DNA of 8,251 nt from Candidatus Methanomethylicia archaeon (GTDB lineage: Archaea > Thermoproteota > Methanomethylicia > Methanomethylicales > Methanomethylicaceae), in NCBI GenBank assembly GCA_024464205.1, contig JANHAI010000038.1, positions 1 to 8,251 of the forward strand. Direction: 5' to 3'. The notes below the pieces were generated by a model. It worked only from the letters and a program-made list of their open reading frames with translations, was not told where the DNA came from and ran no database searches. Numbering within the stretch: the stretch's first letter is position 1; the number at the start of each line of letters is the position of its first letter. The translations under genes and the position numbers were made by a program. Positions 1 through 7,296 of this stretch are shown here, in pieces.

Positions 1-208
1 ATGCAGCATCGTCCAAATTACGGTAGGCTTCCCTGAGTGCAGAATTGAGCTCCGACCTGAGCTTTGACGCCTCGCCTATTCGCCTATTTATTTCAAGTAG
101 GAGTATGTCCCGCTTCTCCTCCAGAAGGGTATGTGCGCGCCTGAGGAAAGTGAGCGTCCTACGGAATTTGATGAGGTTCATTTTGGAGGGCGGGACTTTC
201 AGAGACAA
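1..208 (-). CDS. atpD: A-type ATP synthase subunit D (central stalk), N-terminal part, runs off window
   Basis: Subunit D forms the long coiled-coil rotor shaft inside the A3B3 head and couples ATP synthesis to c-ring rotation. About 69 N-terminal residues are visible. They begin (M)SLKVPPSKMNLIKFRR and continue with a basic, leucine-rich helix containing HTLLEEKRDILLLEINRR. This matches the family pattern of a short (V)xPT/S(R/K)MNL start followed by a helix with a LLxxKRD motif. I chose the TTG at 208-206 over the ATG at position 10 of the protein because the residues before that ATG (VPPSK) are family-conserved and because a GAGGGGTG site sits four bases upstream. The gene starts 10 bases after the subunit B stop. 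The rest, including the C-terminal half of the coiled coil, is outside the window. Confidence 0.9.
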   Translation of the reverse strand, partial: MSLKVPPSKMNLIKFRRTLTFLRRAHTLLEEKRDILLLEINRRIGEASKLRSELNSALREAYRNLDDAA

Positions 209-212
209 TATG

Positions 213-220
213 CACCCCTC
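213..220 (-). promoter_or_regulatory. Ribosome binding site deciding the TTG start of subunit D
   Basis: GAGGGGTG lies four bases before TTG 208-206 and overlaps the TGA stop of subunit B. It resembles the archaeal AGGAGGTGA site. The internal ATG lies 27 bases further downstream and has only a weak CCCTCC-type context in front of it, so the TTG is preferred. Confidence 0.7.
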
Positions 221-1598
221 ATTCTCTGCTGTAGTATTGCTTTACGAAGTGATCGGCTATCCTCGTCAGTTCGGCTTCGGGCAAAATCGAGAGCATCTTC
301 CACGCAAGGCGCATTGTCGCTTCCAAATCGCGGTTCTCGTCAAACCTCTGGCTGAGGAACCGCTGCTCAAACGCATCCCCGAATTTGAGATAAGCCCGAT
401 CTTTTTCAGTCAGTCCCTCCTCGCCGATGATCGCGCTCAGGGACCTCAGGTCCTGCGACCTTGCATATGCCGAGTAAAGCTGGCTCGCCACCGCCCCATG
501 GTCTTCCCTGGTCTTTCCCTTCCCTATGCCATCTTTCATCAGTCTTGAAAGGCTCGGAAGTATGTTAATTGGGGGGTAAATCCCCCTCCTGTGGAGATCG
601 CGATCCAGAACGATCTGCCCTTCGGTGATGTATCCCGTCAGGTCCGGTATTGGGTGGGTGATGTCGTCGTTTGGCATCGTGAGAACCGGCATCTGAGTGA
701 TGCTGCCTTTCTTCCCCTTTATCCTTCCTGCCCTCTCGTAGATCGATGCGAAATCGCTGTACATGTACCCTGGATAGCCTTTTCGGCTCGGCACCTCTTC
801 CCTCGCTGCGCTGATCTCCCTGAGAGCCTCAGCATAGTTGGTCATGTCGGTGATTATCACCAATACATGCATGTCCCGCTCAAACGCCAGATACTCCGCA
901 AAGGTAAGGGCGCTCCTGGGAGTGACTAGGCGTTCCACCGGCGGATCGTCAGCCAAGTTCAAAAAGATGGCAGAGCTCTTAAGCGCCCCTGATTCCTCAA
1001 AGCTCCTCTTGAAGAAGGCGGCCTCGTCGTGCTTTATCCCCATCGCAGCGAAGACAACAGCAAAGCTCGATTCCTCACCCGGTATTGTTGCCTGCCTCGC
1101 GACTTGCGTCGCAAGGAGGTTGTGCGGCAGCCCTGAGCCAGAAAAGATCGGGAGCTTCTGCCCTCTGACAAGGGTGTCCATGCCGTCGATTGCGGAGACG
1201 CCTGTCTGGATGAATTGGGTGGGGTAATCTCTTGAGAAAGGGTTCATTGGCAGCCCATTCACATCCCGATAGTCTTCGGTGAATGGAGGCGGGCCACCGT
1301 CCATCGGCTCCCCGAGCCCGTTGAAGACGCGCCCTAGCATTTCCATTGATAGCGGTATCGTCAAAGGCCTGCCAAGGAATCTTACGGACGTCTGCGTCGT
1401 CGAGAGGCCGGTCGTCCCTTCGAATATCTCGACAGCCGCGATGTCTTTTGTTATCTCGAGTACTCGCCCTCTCCTCATTATCCCCCCTTCAGATCTAATC
1501 TCGACGAGCTCATTGAAGCCTACATTGGAGATTCCCTCGACGAATAGGAGGGGACCGCTTATCCGCTGTATGCTGTTATATTCCATCGGTAACGCCAT
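219..1598 (-). CDS. atpB: A-type ATP synthase subunit B (non-catalytic head subunit)
   Basis: Subunit B alternates with catalytic subunit A in the A3B3 hexamer and forms the other half of each nucleotide interface. The 459 residues are the normal length for archaeal B. Visible marks are the N-terminal beta barrel (about 8-80, [11 protein letters not shown]), the degenerate P-loop region FSGSGLPHN (152-160) that lacks a Walker A lysine, as expected for a non-catalytic subunit, and the B-family signature [13 protein letters not shown] (341-353) followed by GKGKTREDH (359-367). The ATG overlaps the subunit A stop by one base (TAATG). A GGAGG lies 10 bases upstream; a second ATG four codons later is less well placed. 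The gene is intact with no odd features, and identification is secure. Confidence 0.97.
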   Translation of the reverse strand: MALPMEYNSIQRISGPLLFVEGISNVGFNELVEIRSEGGIMRRGRVLEITKDIAAVEIFEGTTGLSTTQTSVRFLGRPLTIPLSMEMLGRVFNGLGEPMDGGPPPFTEDYRDVNGLPMNPFSRDYPTQFIQTGVSAIDGMDTLVRGQKLPIFSGSGLPHNLLATQVARQATIPGEESSFAVVFAAMGIKHDEAAFFKRSFEESGALKSSAIFLNLADDPPVERLVTPRSALTFAEYLAFERDMHVLVIITDMTNYAEALREISAAREEVPSRKGYPGYMYSDFASIYERAGRIKGKKGSITQMPVLTMPNDDITHPIPDLTGYITEGQIVLDRDLHRRGIYPPINILPSLSRLMKDGIGKGKTREDHGAVASQLYSAYARSQDLRSLSAIIGEEGLTEKDRAYLKFGDAFEQRFLSQRFDENRDLEATMRLAWKMLSILPEAELTRIADHFVKQYYSRE

Positions 1599-3361
1599 TA
1601 TGATTTTTCCTCCGTTAAAGCATCGATTTCCTTAAGAAGCTTTGACATGAAATCGTCGATTATAGAGATCTTTTCGCTGGGGACGGACATCCTTAGCTTT
1701 GCCAATTCGGCCAGGGCTGGGAGCGACGATATCTTGGAGGCCGGCACGCCTGCTGCAATTGCCCTGTTGGCGCTCTCATGGAAGGCGAGTATTGACGTCA
1801 GTAGCTTGTACTGCTTTTCTGGCGAGGAGTAGGTGTCTATCGGGTCGTACGCATTCTGCTGGAGGAAGCCTTCCCGGAGAAGGCGTGCGGTCTCCATTAC
1901 AAGCTTCTCCGGCTCGGGGAGCGCTTCGGACCCAACAAGCCTGATGACCTCTTTCAGCTCGTCTTCCCTCTTCAGGATCTCCATGGCGCGTAGGGTCTTC
2001 TGCCTCCATTGCCCTCCCGTAAGAGGAGCCCACCAATGCTCCACATAATCGACGTACTCTGAGTAGCTCGTGAGCCAGTTGATTGCAGGATAGTGACGCT
2101 GGCTCGCTAAGGAGCTGTCGAGGGCCCAGAATGCCCTGACAAACCGTTTGGTATGGACGGTCACAGGCTCAGAGAAATCGCCTCCAGGGGGGGAGACCGC
2201 GCCGATAAGTGTCACTGAGCCGTATTCGCCATTAAGAGTCCTCACCCTCCCTGCCCGCTCGTAGAATTCACCGAGTCTCGATGAAAGGTAGGACGGGAAG
2301 CCCTCTTCTGCAGGCATCTCCTCAAGGCGACCTGAAATCTCGCGGAGCGCTTCGGCCCAACGGCTTGTGGAATCTGCCATGATGGCAACATTGTACCCCA
2401 TGTCCCTGAAATATTCTGCAATTGTTACGCCGGTGTAGATGCTTGCCTCCCTTGCAGACACTGGCATGTTGCTCGTGTTTGCGATCAGGACTGTGCGCTC
2501 CATGAGCGGCCTCCCGCTCTTTGGATCTTTCCATTCCGGGAAGGTTAGGAGGACTTCTGTCATCTCATTCCCCCTCTCGCCGCACCCTATATAGACGATT
2601 ATCTCTGCGTCGGACCAAGCAGCGAGCTGGTGCGATGTGATTGTTTTCCCTGTCCCGAAGCCCCCAGGTATCGCAACCGCCCCTCCTTTGGCGACCGGGA
2701 AGAAGGTGTCAATTATCCTCTGGCCCGTTATTAGAGGATCTGATGGCTCAAGCCTTTCTTGATAGGGCCTCGGCTCGCGCACCGGCCACCTCTGATACAG
2801 CTTAAGCTCCTCGATACCTGATGAGGTTTCGATCTCAGCGACCGTGTCCTCGATGAGGTAGTCGCCCTCTTTCGCGATGCTCTTTACCGTGCCGCTTAGG
2901 CGCGGCGGCACCATTATCTTGTGGAGGAAAAGCGGCGTCTCTTGGACGGTTCCCAGGACGGCCCCTCCCTGAACTTTCGAGCCTTTCTTTGCGACTGGGA
3001 CGAAATGCCACTTTGCCTCGCGCGACAGTGCGGGCGACTTGACTCCCCGCTTTATAAAGTCCCCGGTCATCTTCTGGATCACTTCTAGGGGGCGCTGGAT
3101 CCCGTCGTATATGCCCATAAGCAGTCCCGGACCAAGCTCCACAGCCAGGGGGAGCCCAGATCCCGTCACCCGCTCGCCTGGCTTGAGCCCGACGGTATCC
3201 TCATATACTTGGATCGTGGCCGTTTCTCCCTCGACTCGGACCACCTCCCCTATGAGCTCAGCTTCGCCTACCATAGTAAGCTCATGCATCTCAAGGCCTG
3301 CCACGCCATCGGCTTGGACTACCGGCCCGCTGATCTTGCTGATCTTGCCTTGTATAGCCAT
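1598..3361 (-). CDS. atpA: A-type ATP synthase subunit A (catalytic head subunit)
   Basis: This is the catalytic ATPase subunit of the A1 head. Counting from an upstream GTG at 3373 the frame has 591 residues; from the preferred ATG at 3361 it has 587, normal for the family. It shows the beta barrel ([15 protein letters not shown]), the inserted non-homologous region typical of A/V-type A subunits (about 110-200), the Walker A loop GGFGTGKT (237-244 in the longer count), the GER motif with catalytic glutamate ([15 protein letters not shown]266), and the Walker B region [19 protein letters not shown] (D334). The start MAIQGKI at 3361 is preferred: GGTGAT sits seven bases upstream and family N-termini begin just before the GKI motif. 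ATG 3370 and GTG 3373 are in-frame alternatives. No intein interrupts the P-loop. The loop differs from the usual archaeal GPFGSGKT at two positions. Confidence 0.97.
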   Translation of the reverse strand: MAIQGKISKISGPVVQADGVAGLEMHELTMVGEAELIGEVVRVEGETATIQVYEDTVGLKPGERVTGSGLPLAVELGPGLLMGIYDGIQRPLEVIQKMTGDFIKRGVKSPALSREAKWHFVPVAKKGSKVQGGAVLGTVQETPLFLHKIMVPPRLSGTVKSIAKEGDYLIEDTVAEIETSSGIEELKLYQRWPVREPRPYQERLEPSDPLITGQRIIDTFFPVAKGGAVAIPGGFGTGKTITSHQLAAWSDAEIIVYIGCGERGNEMTEVLLTFPEWKDPKSGRPLMERTVLIANTSNMPVSAREASIYTGVTIAEYFRDMGYNVAIMADSTSRWAEALREISGRLEEMPAEEGFPSYLSSRLGEFYERAGRVRTLNGEYGSVTLIGAVSPPGGDFSEPVTVHTKRFVRAFWALDSSLASQRHYPAINWLTSYSEYVDYVEHWWAPLTGGQWRQKTLRAMEILKREDELKEVIRLVGSEALPEPEKLVMETARLLREGFLQQNAYDPIDTYSSPEKQYKLLTSILAFHESANRAIAAGVPASKISSLPALAELAKLRMSVPSEKISIIDDFMSKLLKEIDALTEEKS

Positions 3362-3369
3362 GACACCCA

Positions 3370-3375
3370 TCACCC
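3370..3375 (-). promoter_or_regulatory. Ribosome binding site for subunit A, overlapping the subunit E stop
   Basis: GGTGAT, a good match to the archaeal AGGAGGTGAT site, includes the TGA stop of subunit E and lies seven bases before ATG 3361. It supports MAIQGKI as the start over the GTG (3373) and ATG (3370), which lie inside the site itself. Confidence 0.65.
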
Positions 3376-3975
3376 AAAGAGATCTTGCGCTATCTTGCCT
3401 CGCAGCCTTTCCTTCTCGGATCGAATAATGCCGTCAATAGTCCTATCTATTCTGGACTTCCCATTTCTTGATATCATTATGAAACCGCCTATCCCTATGT
3501 TGAAGGGCTTTACAATAGCGCCCCCCAACGCCTTTCTCATTTTCTTGACATCCAGGCTTTCGATGTCTTCGGGCCTCATGAGGACCTCCCCAGCGTCGAA
3601 GGCGTTTGCTGTTTTCGCAAGTTCGCCTAGGAGGAAGGACCTGTACTCTTCAGACTTGGTGAATTCCCTGAGCCTCTCTTGGACGCCTTCGAACACCTTT
3701 TCAACATACGATTCCTTGAGCTTTAGGAGCTCCATCCTCATCTCTATCTCAGCTTTCGAAACCTCTTTCCTCGCCTCTATTGTTGCGATCTCCTCGTACG
3801 ACGAGATTATCTCCTCAGCCTTCTTGATCGAATATCTCTCGGATTCTTCAAGGACGGCAATTGCCCTTGACAATGCCTCGTCAATCAACAGGCCAGCCCT
3901 CTGTCTTTTCTCGTCGAAGAGGGATTCTATGAGCTTTTTCAATCCTTTCATCTGAAGCCCATCGTCGTTGATCAT
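3370..3975 (-). CDS. atpE: A-type ATP synthase subunit E (peripheral stalk)
   Basis: Subunit E pairs with subunit H to form the peripheral stalk that holds the A3B3 head still. From ATG 3975 the product has 201 residues, as usual for the family. A long charged helix, probably a coiled coil, runs from about 10 to 110 (for example [19 protein letters not shown]), followed by a globular C-terminal domain. The domain ends with the family pattern [18 protein letters not shown] and a terminal DLFG. The same frame stays open to 4290, but that extra stretch is subunit F read out of frame. ATG 3975 overlaps the F stop as ATGA and has GGGGG (3983-3987) seven bases upstream. A later ATG at 3951 (MKGLKKL) is possible but lacks a comparable site. 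Confidence 0.93.
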   Translation of the reverse strand: MINDDGLQMKGLKKLIESLFDEKRQRAGLLIDEALSRAIAVLEESERYSIKKAEEIISSYEEIATIEARKEVSKAEIEMRMELLKLKESYVEKVFEGVQERLREFTKSEEYRSFLLGELAKTANAFDAGEVLMRPEDIESLDVKKMRKALGGAIVKPFNIGIGGFIMISRNGKSRIDRTIDGIIRSEKERLRGKIAQDLFG

Positions 3976-4271
3976 ATCTTTACCCCCATTATCCGGCTGA
4001 CTGTTGCCTTGAGGTCGACCTCGGCAGCGGTGTGCCTCCCAGGTACCTCTATGATGACCGGCAGCTCCCTCTTCAGCTTGATGTTGTAAACCTCCTCTTT
4101 TACCTTGCTGGCATAGTCCTGATCGAGCAATATGATTGCGAGCCCATCCTTGGTTACAGAGGTCTTCAGTGATTCGATGAGGCTCTCTGGCGAGTTTACT
4201 GCGATGGAATCGATTCCTGCTAGGCGATAGCCATCCACAAGTAAGGGATCGCCAATGAAGAGCATCCTCAT
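3972..4271 (-). CDS. atpF: A-type ATP synthase subunit F (central stalk)
   Basis: Subunit F is a small Rossmann-like protein that binds subunit D in the rotor. The 99 residues match the normal length. Family marks are LFIGDPLLVDGYRLAGID near the N-terminus, a central beta strand LAIILLDQDYA, the strand ELPVIIEVPGR (about 69-79) and the conserved C-terminal IMGVKI. It is the first ATP synthase gene after the hydrogenase genes. It starts only 15 bases after the preceding stop, with GGGG (4280-4283) eight bases before the ATG, so it is most simply read as part of the same transcript. A second ATG two codons later is possible. In Euryarchaeota F usually follows C and precedes A; here it precedes E. 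Confidence 0.93.
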   Translation of the reverse strand: MRMLFIGDPLLVDGYRLAGIDSIAVNSPESLIESLKTSVTKDGLAIILLDQDYASKVKEEVYNIKLKRELPVIIEVPGRHTAAEVDLKATVSRIMGVKI

Positions 4272-4286
4272 CCAAATAACCCCAAA

Positions 4287-4562
4287 TCATTCGGAGCCGC
4301 TATGGGCGCCTGCATCAATGAGTGCCTTTACCTTATTGAGCTTATCTACCAGTTTGTCATAGACATACACTGGCTCCACTATGAGCCCCAGGTCCCTCAT
4401 TGCCTGTATTCCTTCTTCGGAGTAGACGGGGGATTCGATCTTCACCGGCTCGTCGAAGGGATTCCCTATCACGTAATCTCGGCAGGGTATCCTGTATTTT
4501 CGCTCACAGAGCCAGCCACCAAGGTTAATCACATGTTTTGCCCGTATAGCTATTTTTGGCAT
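4287..4562 (-). CDS. Small conserved-looking protein after the hydrogenase anchor, candidate EhbP
   Basis: The product has 91 residues from ATG 4562. It has no membrane segment and no iron-sulfur motif. It begins MPKIAIRAKHVINLGGWLCE, has two cysteines eight residues apart (CERKYRIPC), an NPFDEPVKIESPVYSEEG stretch, and a charged C-terminal helix (about 70-85). I do not recognise a catalytic domain. Its place directly after the NuoH-like gene is that of ehbP in the Ehb operons of methanogens, which encodes a protein of similar size and unknown role, so EhbP is the best candidate; this rests mainly on position. GAGGTG (4569-4574) overlaps the previous stop and lies six bases before the ATG, which decides this start over GTG 4571. 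It may be a soluble accessory or assembly subunit. Confidence 0.6.
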   Translation of the reverse strand: MPKIAIRAKHVINLGGWLCERKYRIPCRDYVIGNPFDEPVKIESPVYSEEGIQAMRDLGLIVEPVYVYDKLVDKLNKVKALIDAGAHSGSE

Positions 4563-4568
4563 TGCACA

Positions 4569-4574
4569 CACCTC
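4569..4574 (-). promoter_or_regulatory. Ribosome binding site for the 91-residue protein
   Basis: GAGGTG overlaps the TGA stop of the membrane subunit gene and precedes ATG 4562 by six bases. The upstream in-frame GTG (4571-4569) lies inside the site and is therefore an unlikely start. Confidence 0.65.
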
Positions 4575-5643
4575 ATAAACTAACTGAGAGGATCATTGCC
4601 AGGACCCCCAGCGCTGAAAGACCAATTGTCGTGGGGTATATCTGCCTGAAGGTCAGTATTGGCGAGAATGCTACGAGGGCTGACATGGCGACAGGCAGGA
4701 TCAGGCTCAGAAGCATGTTCAGCAGCATCATCGACGGCGTGAATGGATCGAACGGGATGCCCAGGAATAGCGTCACGAAGATGCTCGACAGCGCGAACAT
4801 AAGAAGATTCCGCATTATGTAGTAGCCAGCCCTGAGGTTGGCTGCATATTCCAAGACGCCTCCCTCGATCACGTCGATCTTTGCCTTTAGAATGCTGAAT
4901 GGCTTCTCGTTCATGATCATGATAAACCCTAGGAAATAAACGATTGCTGCCAATGCGCCAGGCAAGGTAAACAATATAGGGGAAGAGGGGAGTGGAATTC
5001 CATACCAAGGCGCCGAGTGGTACCCAGCATTCTGCACTAGGACGACGTTGCTGAGCGTTACGCTCCTGGCTGCGACGAATGGTACAATAAGGGCGAGGTA
5101 CATGGGGATTGACCCTATTGCCATCATCTTTAGCGTCCTGTCAGCAGAGTGCTGCTCTATGAACTCCCTCCTTATGCCGACCCACTTCGATCCCTTCGCC
5201 AGGTCTGGCACGGGCATCGTGGCTGAGAGTATGGATTGGGACTGCGATCCCATGAACACATAGAGCACTTCTTCGAGCTTCAGAAGACCAGCTATCCCGA
5301 GGATGCTGCCCCAGCCCAATACGCTCCACCAATACGGAGTGGTGAAGAGGAAGAGGAATGCCACTATCGCTATACCGAAGTAAACAAGAGATTTGTAGAA
5401 CCTCGGCATCTGAGCTATCGGCTCGGTTTTTGACTTGTACATGAACTTGAGTACTGACCACCATCCAGGCGTGAGTATGGGCGGTCCAATCCTCTGCTGT
5501 ATCCGCGCCTGCACCTTCCTCTCTATTCCAGGCAGAATCAACGAGTAGGCCATCCCAACAACGATCGCAATAATAGAGGACGCTATGAGTCCAGCTGTAA
5601 AGACGAGCGTGGTGTTTAGGTCAGACAATCTCAACGCCTCCAT
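4573..5643 (-). CDS. ehbO: Group 4 [NiFe] hydrogenase membrane anchor, NuoH/EchB-like (EhbO-type)
   Basis: This is the membrane subunit that joins the peripheral hydrogenase arm to the ion-pumping part, homologous to NuoH of complex I and EchB. The 356 residues contain about eight hydrophobic segments, near 14-37, 84-103, 108-131, 172-191, 222-244, 277-296, 304-326 and 335-354. The first cytosolic loop carries GIERKVQARIQQRIGP (39-54), the hallmark of the family. The later loop has EKPFSILKAKIDVIEGG and LEY (246-266), in the place of the acidic PFDLPEAE loop of NuoH, but with lysines where glutamates are usual. The ATG overlaps the large-subunit stop by 13 bases and has no clear ribosome site; a TTG at 5628 with GGAGG eight bases upstream is a serious alternative (351 residues). 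The ehbO label follows from gene order. Confidence 0.88.
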   Translation of the reverse strand: MEALRLSDLNTTLVFTAGLIASSIIAIVVGMAYSLILPGIERKVQARIQQRIGPPILTPGWWSVLKFMYKSKTEPIAQMPRFYKSLVYFGIAIVAFLFLFTTPYWWSVLGWGSILGIAGLLKLEEVLYVFMGSQSQSILSATMPVPDLAKGSKWVGIRREFIEQHSADRTLKMMAIGSIPMYLALIVPFVAARSVTLSNVVLVQNAGYHSAPWYGIPLPSSPILFTLPGALAAIVYFLGFIMIMNEKPFSILKAKIDVIEGGVLEYAANLRAGYYIMRNLLMFALSSIFVTLFLGIPFDPFTPSMMLLNMLLSLILPVAMSALVAFSPILTFRQIYPTTIGLSALGVLAMILSVSL

Positions 5644-6845
5644 CCGTACTTGTTCACGATCTCGTATTCGGTCATGAACCTGCTCCTCTTTGTCTGGTTG
5701 TCAACGAGCTCAGCCCTTGTGCAGCAGGTAAGGCATGGGTCGCAGCTTGCGATGGTAAGGATCGCCTCAGTCACGTGGTCCCCTATGCACGCCTGCTCCA
5801 TGGCGGCTAAGTTGGTTATGGTGGGGGTCCTTATCTTGTAGTTGCGGACTAGCCCCTGCTGGTCAAGGGAGTACGAGTGCATTAGTTCTCCCCTGTAAGT
5901 TTCATCGTAAGCCTCAGTGTACTTCATCTCCTTTGCGGTCCAGTCCCTGTTCGCAACAGGCCCCTCCGGGAGGTTCTTCACAGCCTGCCTTATTATCTTC
6001 AAGCATTCGAGTACTTCGAGCGCCCTGGCAACTACTCTGGCCTTTGTGTCCCCTTCAGGGAGCACAATCACATTGAAGTCGAACGGCTTGTACTCCTTCA
6101 TCGTCTTCCTCAGGTCGTAGTCCCATCCAGACGCCCTCCCCGTTGGCCCCGTTGCGTGCCATTTGATTGCCTCGTCCTTTGTCATGAACCCTATGCCCTC
6201 CAGCCTTGACATGACCACGGGGTCCTCTACCGCCCTTCTAACGTAGTCAGCATACTTGACCTCGAACTGATCGCAGCGCTCAAGAATCACCTTCTTGAGG
6301 GCCTCTGTCAGGTCCGCCCTAGGCCTTATCCCGCCGATTATCGGCACAGACGGCATTACGCGGTTCCCTCCGAGATATTGGAGCAGGTCCATGAAGCTCT
6401 CTCTGAGCAGGAATGACCTCATTGCGAACGTCTCATGGCCCACCACCTCGAACGCATGGCCGAAGAATATCAGGTGGCTGGTTATGCGCTGGAACTCGTG
6501 GGTGAGAACCCTTATGTAATCCGCCCTCTCAGGCACATGGATCCCCAAACCACCTTCAATTACGCGCACTGCGTTCCAGGCGTGCACGTGTGAGCAGATT
6601 CCGCATACCCGTTCCGCAATCAAGAGCGCCTTCTCAACCGGTAAGCCGTCAAATAGCTTCTCGATACCACGATACGCCATATTTATGTTGATCTCGCAGT
6701 CTTCGACGATCTCGTCATTTACGAAGAGGCGTATCCTGTAGGGCTCTATTAGCGCAGGGTGCACTGGCCCGAATGAGAGCTCTTTCTCGATTACTTTCTC
6801 TGCGTCTTTATTTTGAGTTGATTTTTGATCCATTGCTGATGTCAT
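5631..6845 (-). CDS. ehbN: Group 4 energy-converting [NiFe] hydrogenase large (catalytic) subunit, EhbN-type
   Basis: This subunit holds the NiFe active site that interconverts H2 with protons and electrons. The 404 residues are typical of group 4. The N-terminal part has FGPVHPALIEP (25-35) and YRGIEK (58-63), whose RGxE glutamate is conserved. The first ligand pair is in ERVCGICSHVH (C81, C84, H88), the second in DPCLTCCTR (C371, C374). With all four cysteines present it should bind nickel, unlike NuoD or FpoD. Two further cysteines flank the second motif (C368, C375). A 27-residue tail follows R377, which may be removed by a maturation protease, as in HycE. The gene starts one base after the small-subunit stop, with GGGGG (6855-6859) nine bases before the ATG. 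The Ehb label rests on gene order; Ech or Mbh type is the alternative. Confidence 0.93.
   Translation of the reverse strand: MTSAMDQKSTQNKDAEKVIEKELSFGPVHPALIEPYRIRLFVNDEIVEDCEININMAYRGIEKLFDGLPVEKALLIAERVCGICSHVHAWNAVRVIEGGLGIHVPERADYIRVLTHEFQRITSHLIFFGHAFEVVGHETFAMRSFLLRESFMDLLQYLGGNRVMPSVPIIGGIRPRADLTEALKKVILERCDQFEVKYADYVRRAVEDPVVMSRLEGIGFMTKDEAIKWHATGPTGRASGWDYDLRKTMKEYKPFDFNVIVLPEGDTKARVVARALEVLECLKIIRQAVKNLPEGPVANRDWTAKEMKYTEAYDETYRGELMHSYSLDQQGLVRNYKIRTPTITNLAAMEQACIGDHVTEAILTIASCDPCLTCCTRAELVDNQTKRSRFMTEYEIVNKYGWRR
5637..5641 (-). promoter_or_regulatory. GGAGG site, possible ribosome binding site for a TTG start of the membrane anchor
   Basis: GGAGG lies just inside the 5' end of the annotated frame (starting in the third base of its ATG) and eight bases before an in-frame TTG at 5628-5626. 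The upstream ATG at 5643 has no comparable site. If used, the protein is five residues shorter at the N-terminus. Confidence 0.45.
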
Positions 6846-6846
6846 C

Positions 6847-7296
6847 TTATGGTGCCCCCATCAATTTAGGCAAGCCCTTTACGGCTCCCGCAATAATGTC
6901 CTCTGGCCTGGGCGCGCACCCAGGGACTTTGACGTCAACGGGAATGACGGTCTCCACCGGAGCCCAGATCTCCTTGTTCTCTCCGATGTCTCCCACAAGG
7001 TTCTTGTAGACGTTTCCATTCACGGCGCAGGCGCCTACTGCCAAGACCGCCTTTGGCTCGGGTATAAGCGAATATATCTTTTTAAGCGGCTCTACCATCT
7101 GCCACGTAACTACCCCAGAAACTATCAGCACATCTGCTTCCCTTGGGTTCCAAGTGAGCAGTATGCCGTATTGCTCAAGGTCGTAGCGCGGGGACAGCAG
7201 CGCATTTACAACCTCAATGTCGCAGCCGTTGCAGCCACCAGAGTAGAATAGCATCACATGTATGGCGTTCTTTCTCGATGTTGATTTAAGCGTCAT
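6847..7296 (-). CDS. ehbM: [NiFe] hydrogenase small subunit, NuoB/EchC-like (EhbM-type)
   Basis: This subunit carries the proximal [4Fe-4S] cluster that passes electrons between the ferredoxin subunits and the NiFe site. The 149 residues match the short group 4 small subunits, which lack the medial and distal clusters of uptake hydrogenases. The four ligands are visible: C22 and C25 in [11 protein letters not shown]90 in AVGACAVNG, and C127 in [11 protein letters not shown]. No twin-arginine signal is present, so the protein should face the cytoplasm. The ATG overlaps the upstream ferredoxin stop as ATGA, with GGGGGAG (7302-7308) five bases upstream, suggesting translational coupling. The NuoB-type PGCAPRPE motif is typical of both hydrogenases and complex I; the neighbouring large subunit decides for hydrogenase. 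Confidence 0.93.
   Translation of the reverse strand: MTLKSTSRKNAIHVMLFYSGGCNGCDIEVVNALLSPRYDLEQYGILLTWNPREADVLIVSGVVTWQMVEPLKKIYSLIPEPKAVLAVGACAVNGNVYKNLVGDIGENKEIWAPVETVIPVDVKVPGCAPRPEDIIAGAVKGLPKLMGAP

Noticed and set aside
45..548. Plus-strand open frame of 167 codons near the window start
   Set aside because: It is antisense to subunits D and B, crosses their junction, and shows no recognisable domain.
2600..2700. Intein in the catalytic ATP synthase subunit
   Set aside because: Archaeal and yeast A subunits can carry inteins at the P-loop, but here the loop and flanking sequence are continuous and the protein has normal length.
3209..3955. Plus-strand open frame of 248 codons
   Set aside because: It lies antisense to subunits E and A, which have clear family motifs. 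Its product is serine-rich and low in recognisable domains, as expected from the reverse of a charged coiled coil.
4272..4286. Promoter for a separate ATP synthase operon in the gap before subunit F
   Set aside because: Only 15 bases are present. The short T-rich stretch is too close to the ATG for a TATA box, and the expected position upstream is GC-rich coding sequence.
3976..4290. Long N-terminal extension of subunit E (frame open to 4290)
   Set aside because: This stretch is the subunit F coding sequence in another frame. F has full family motifs, and E from 3975 has normal length and a ribosome site.
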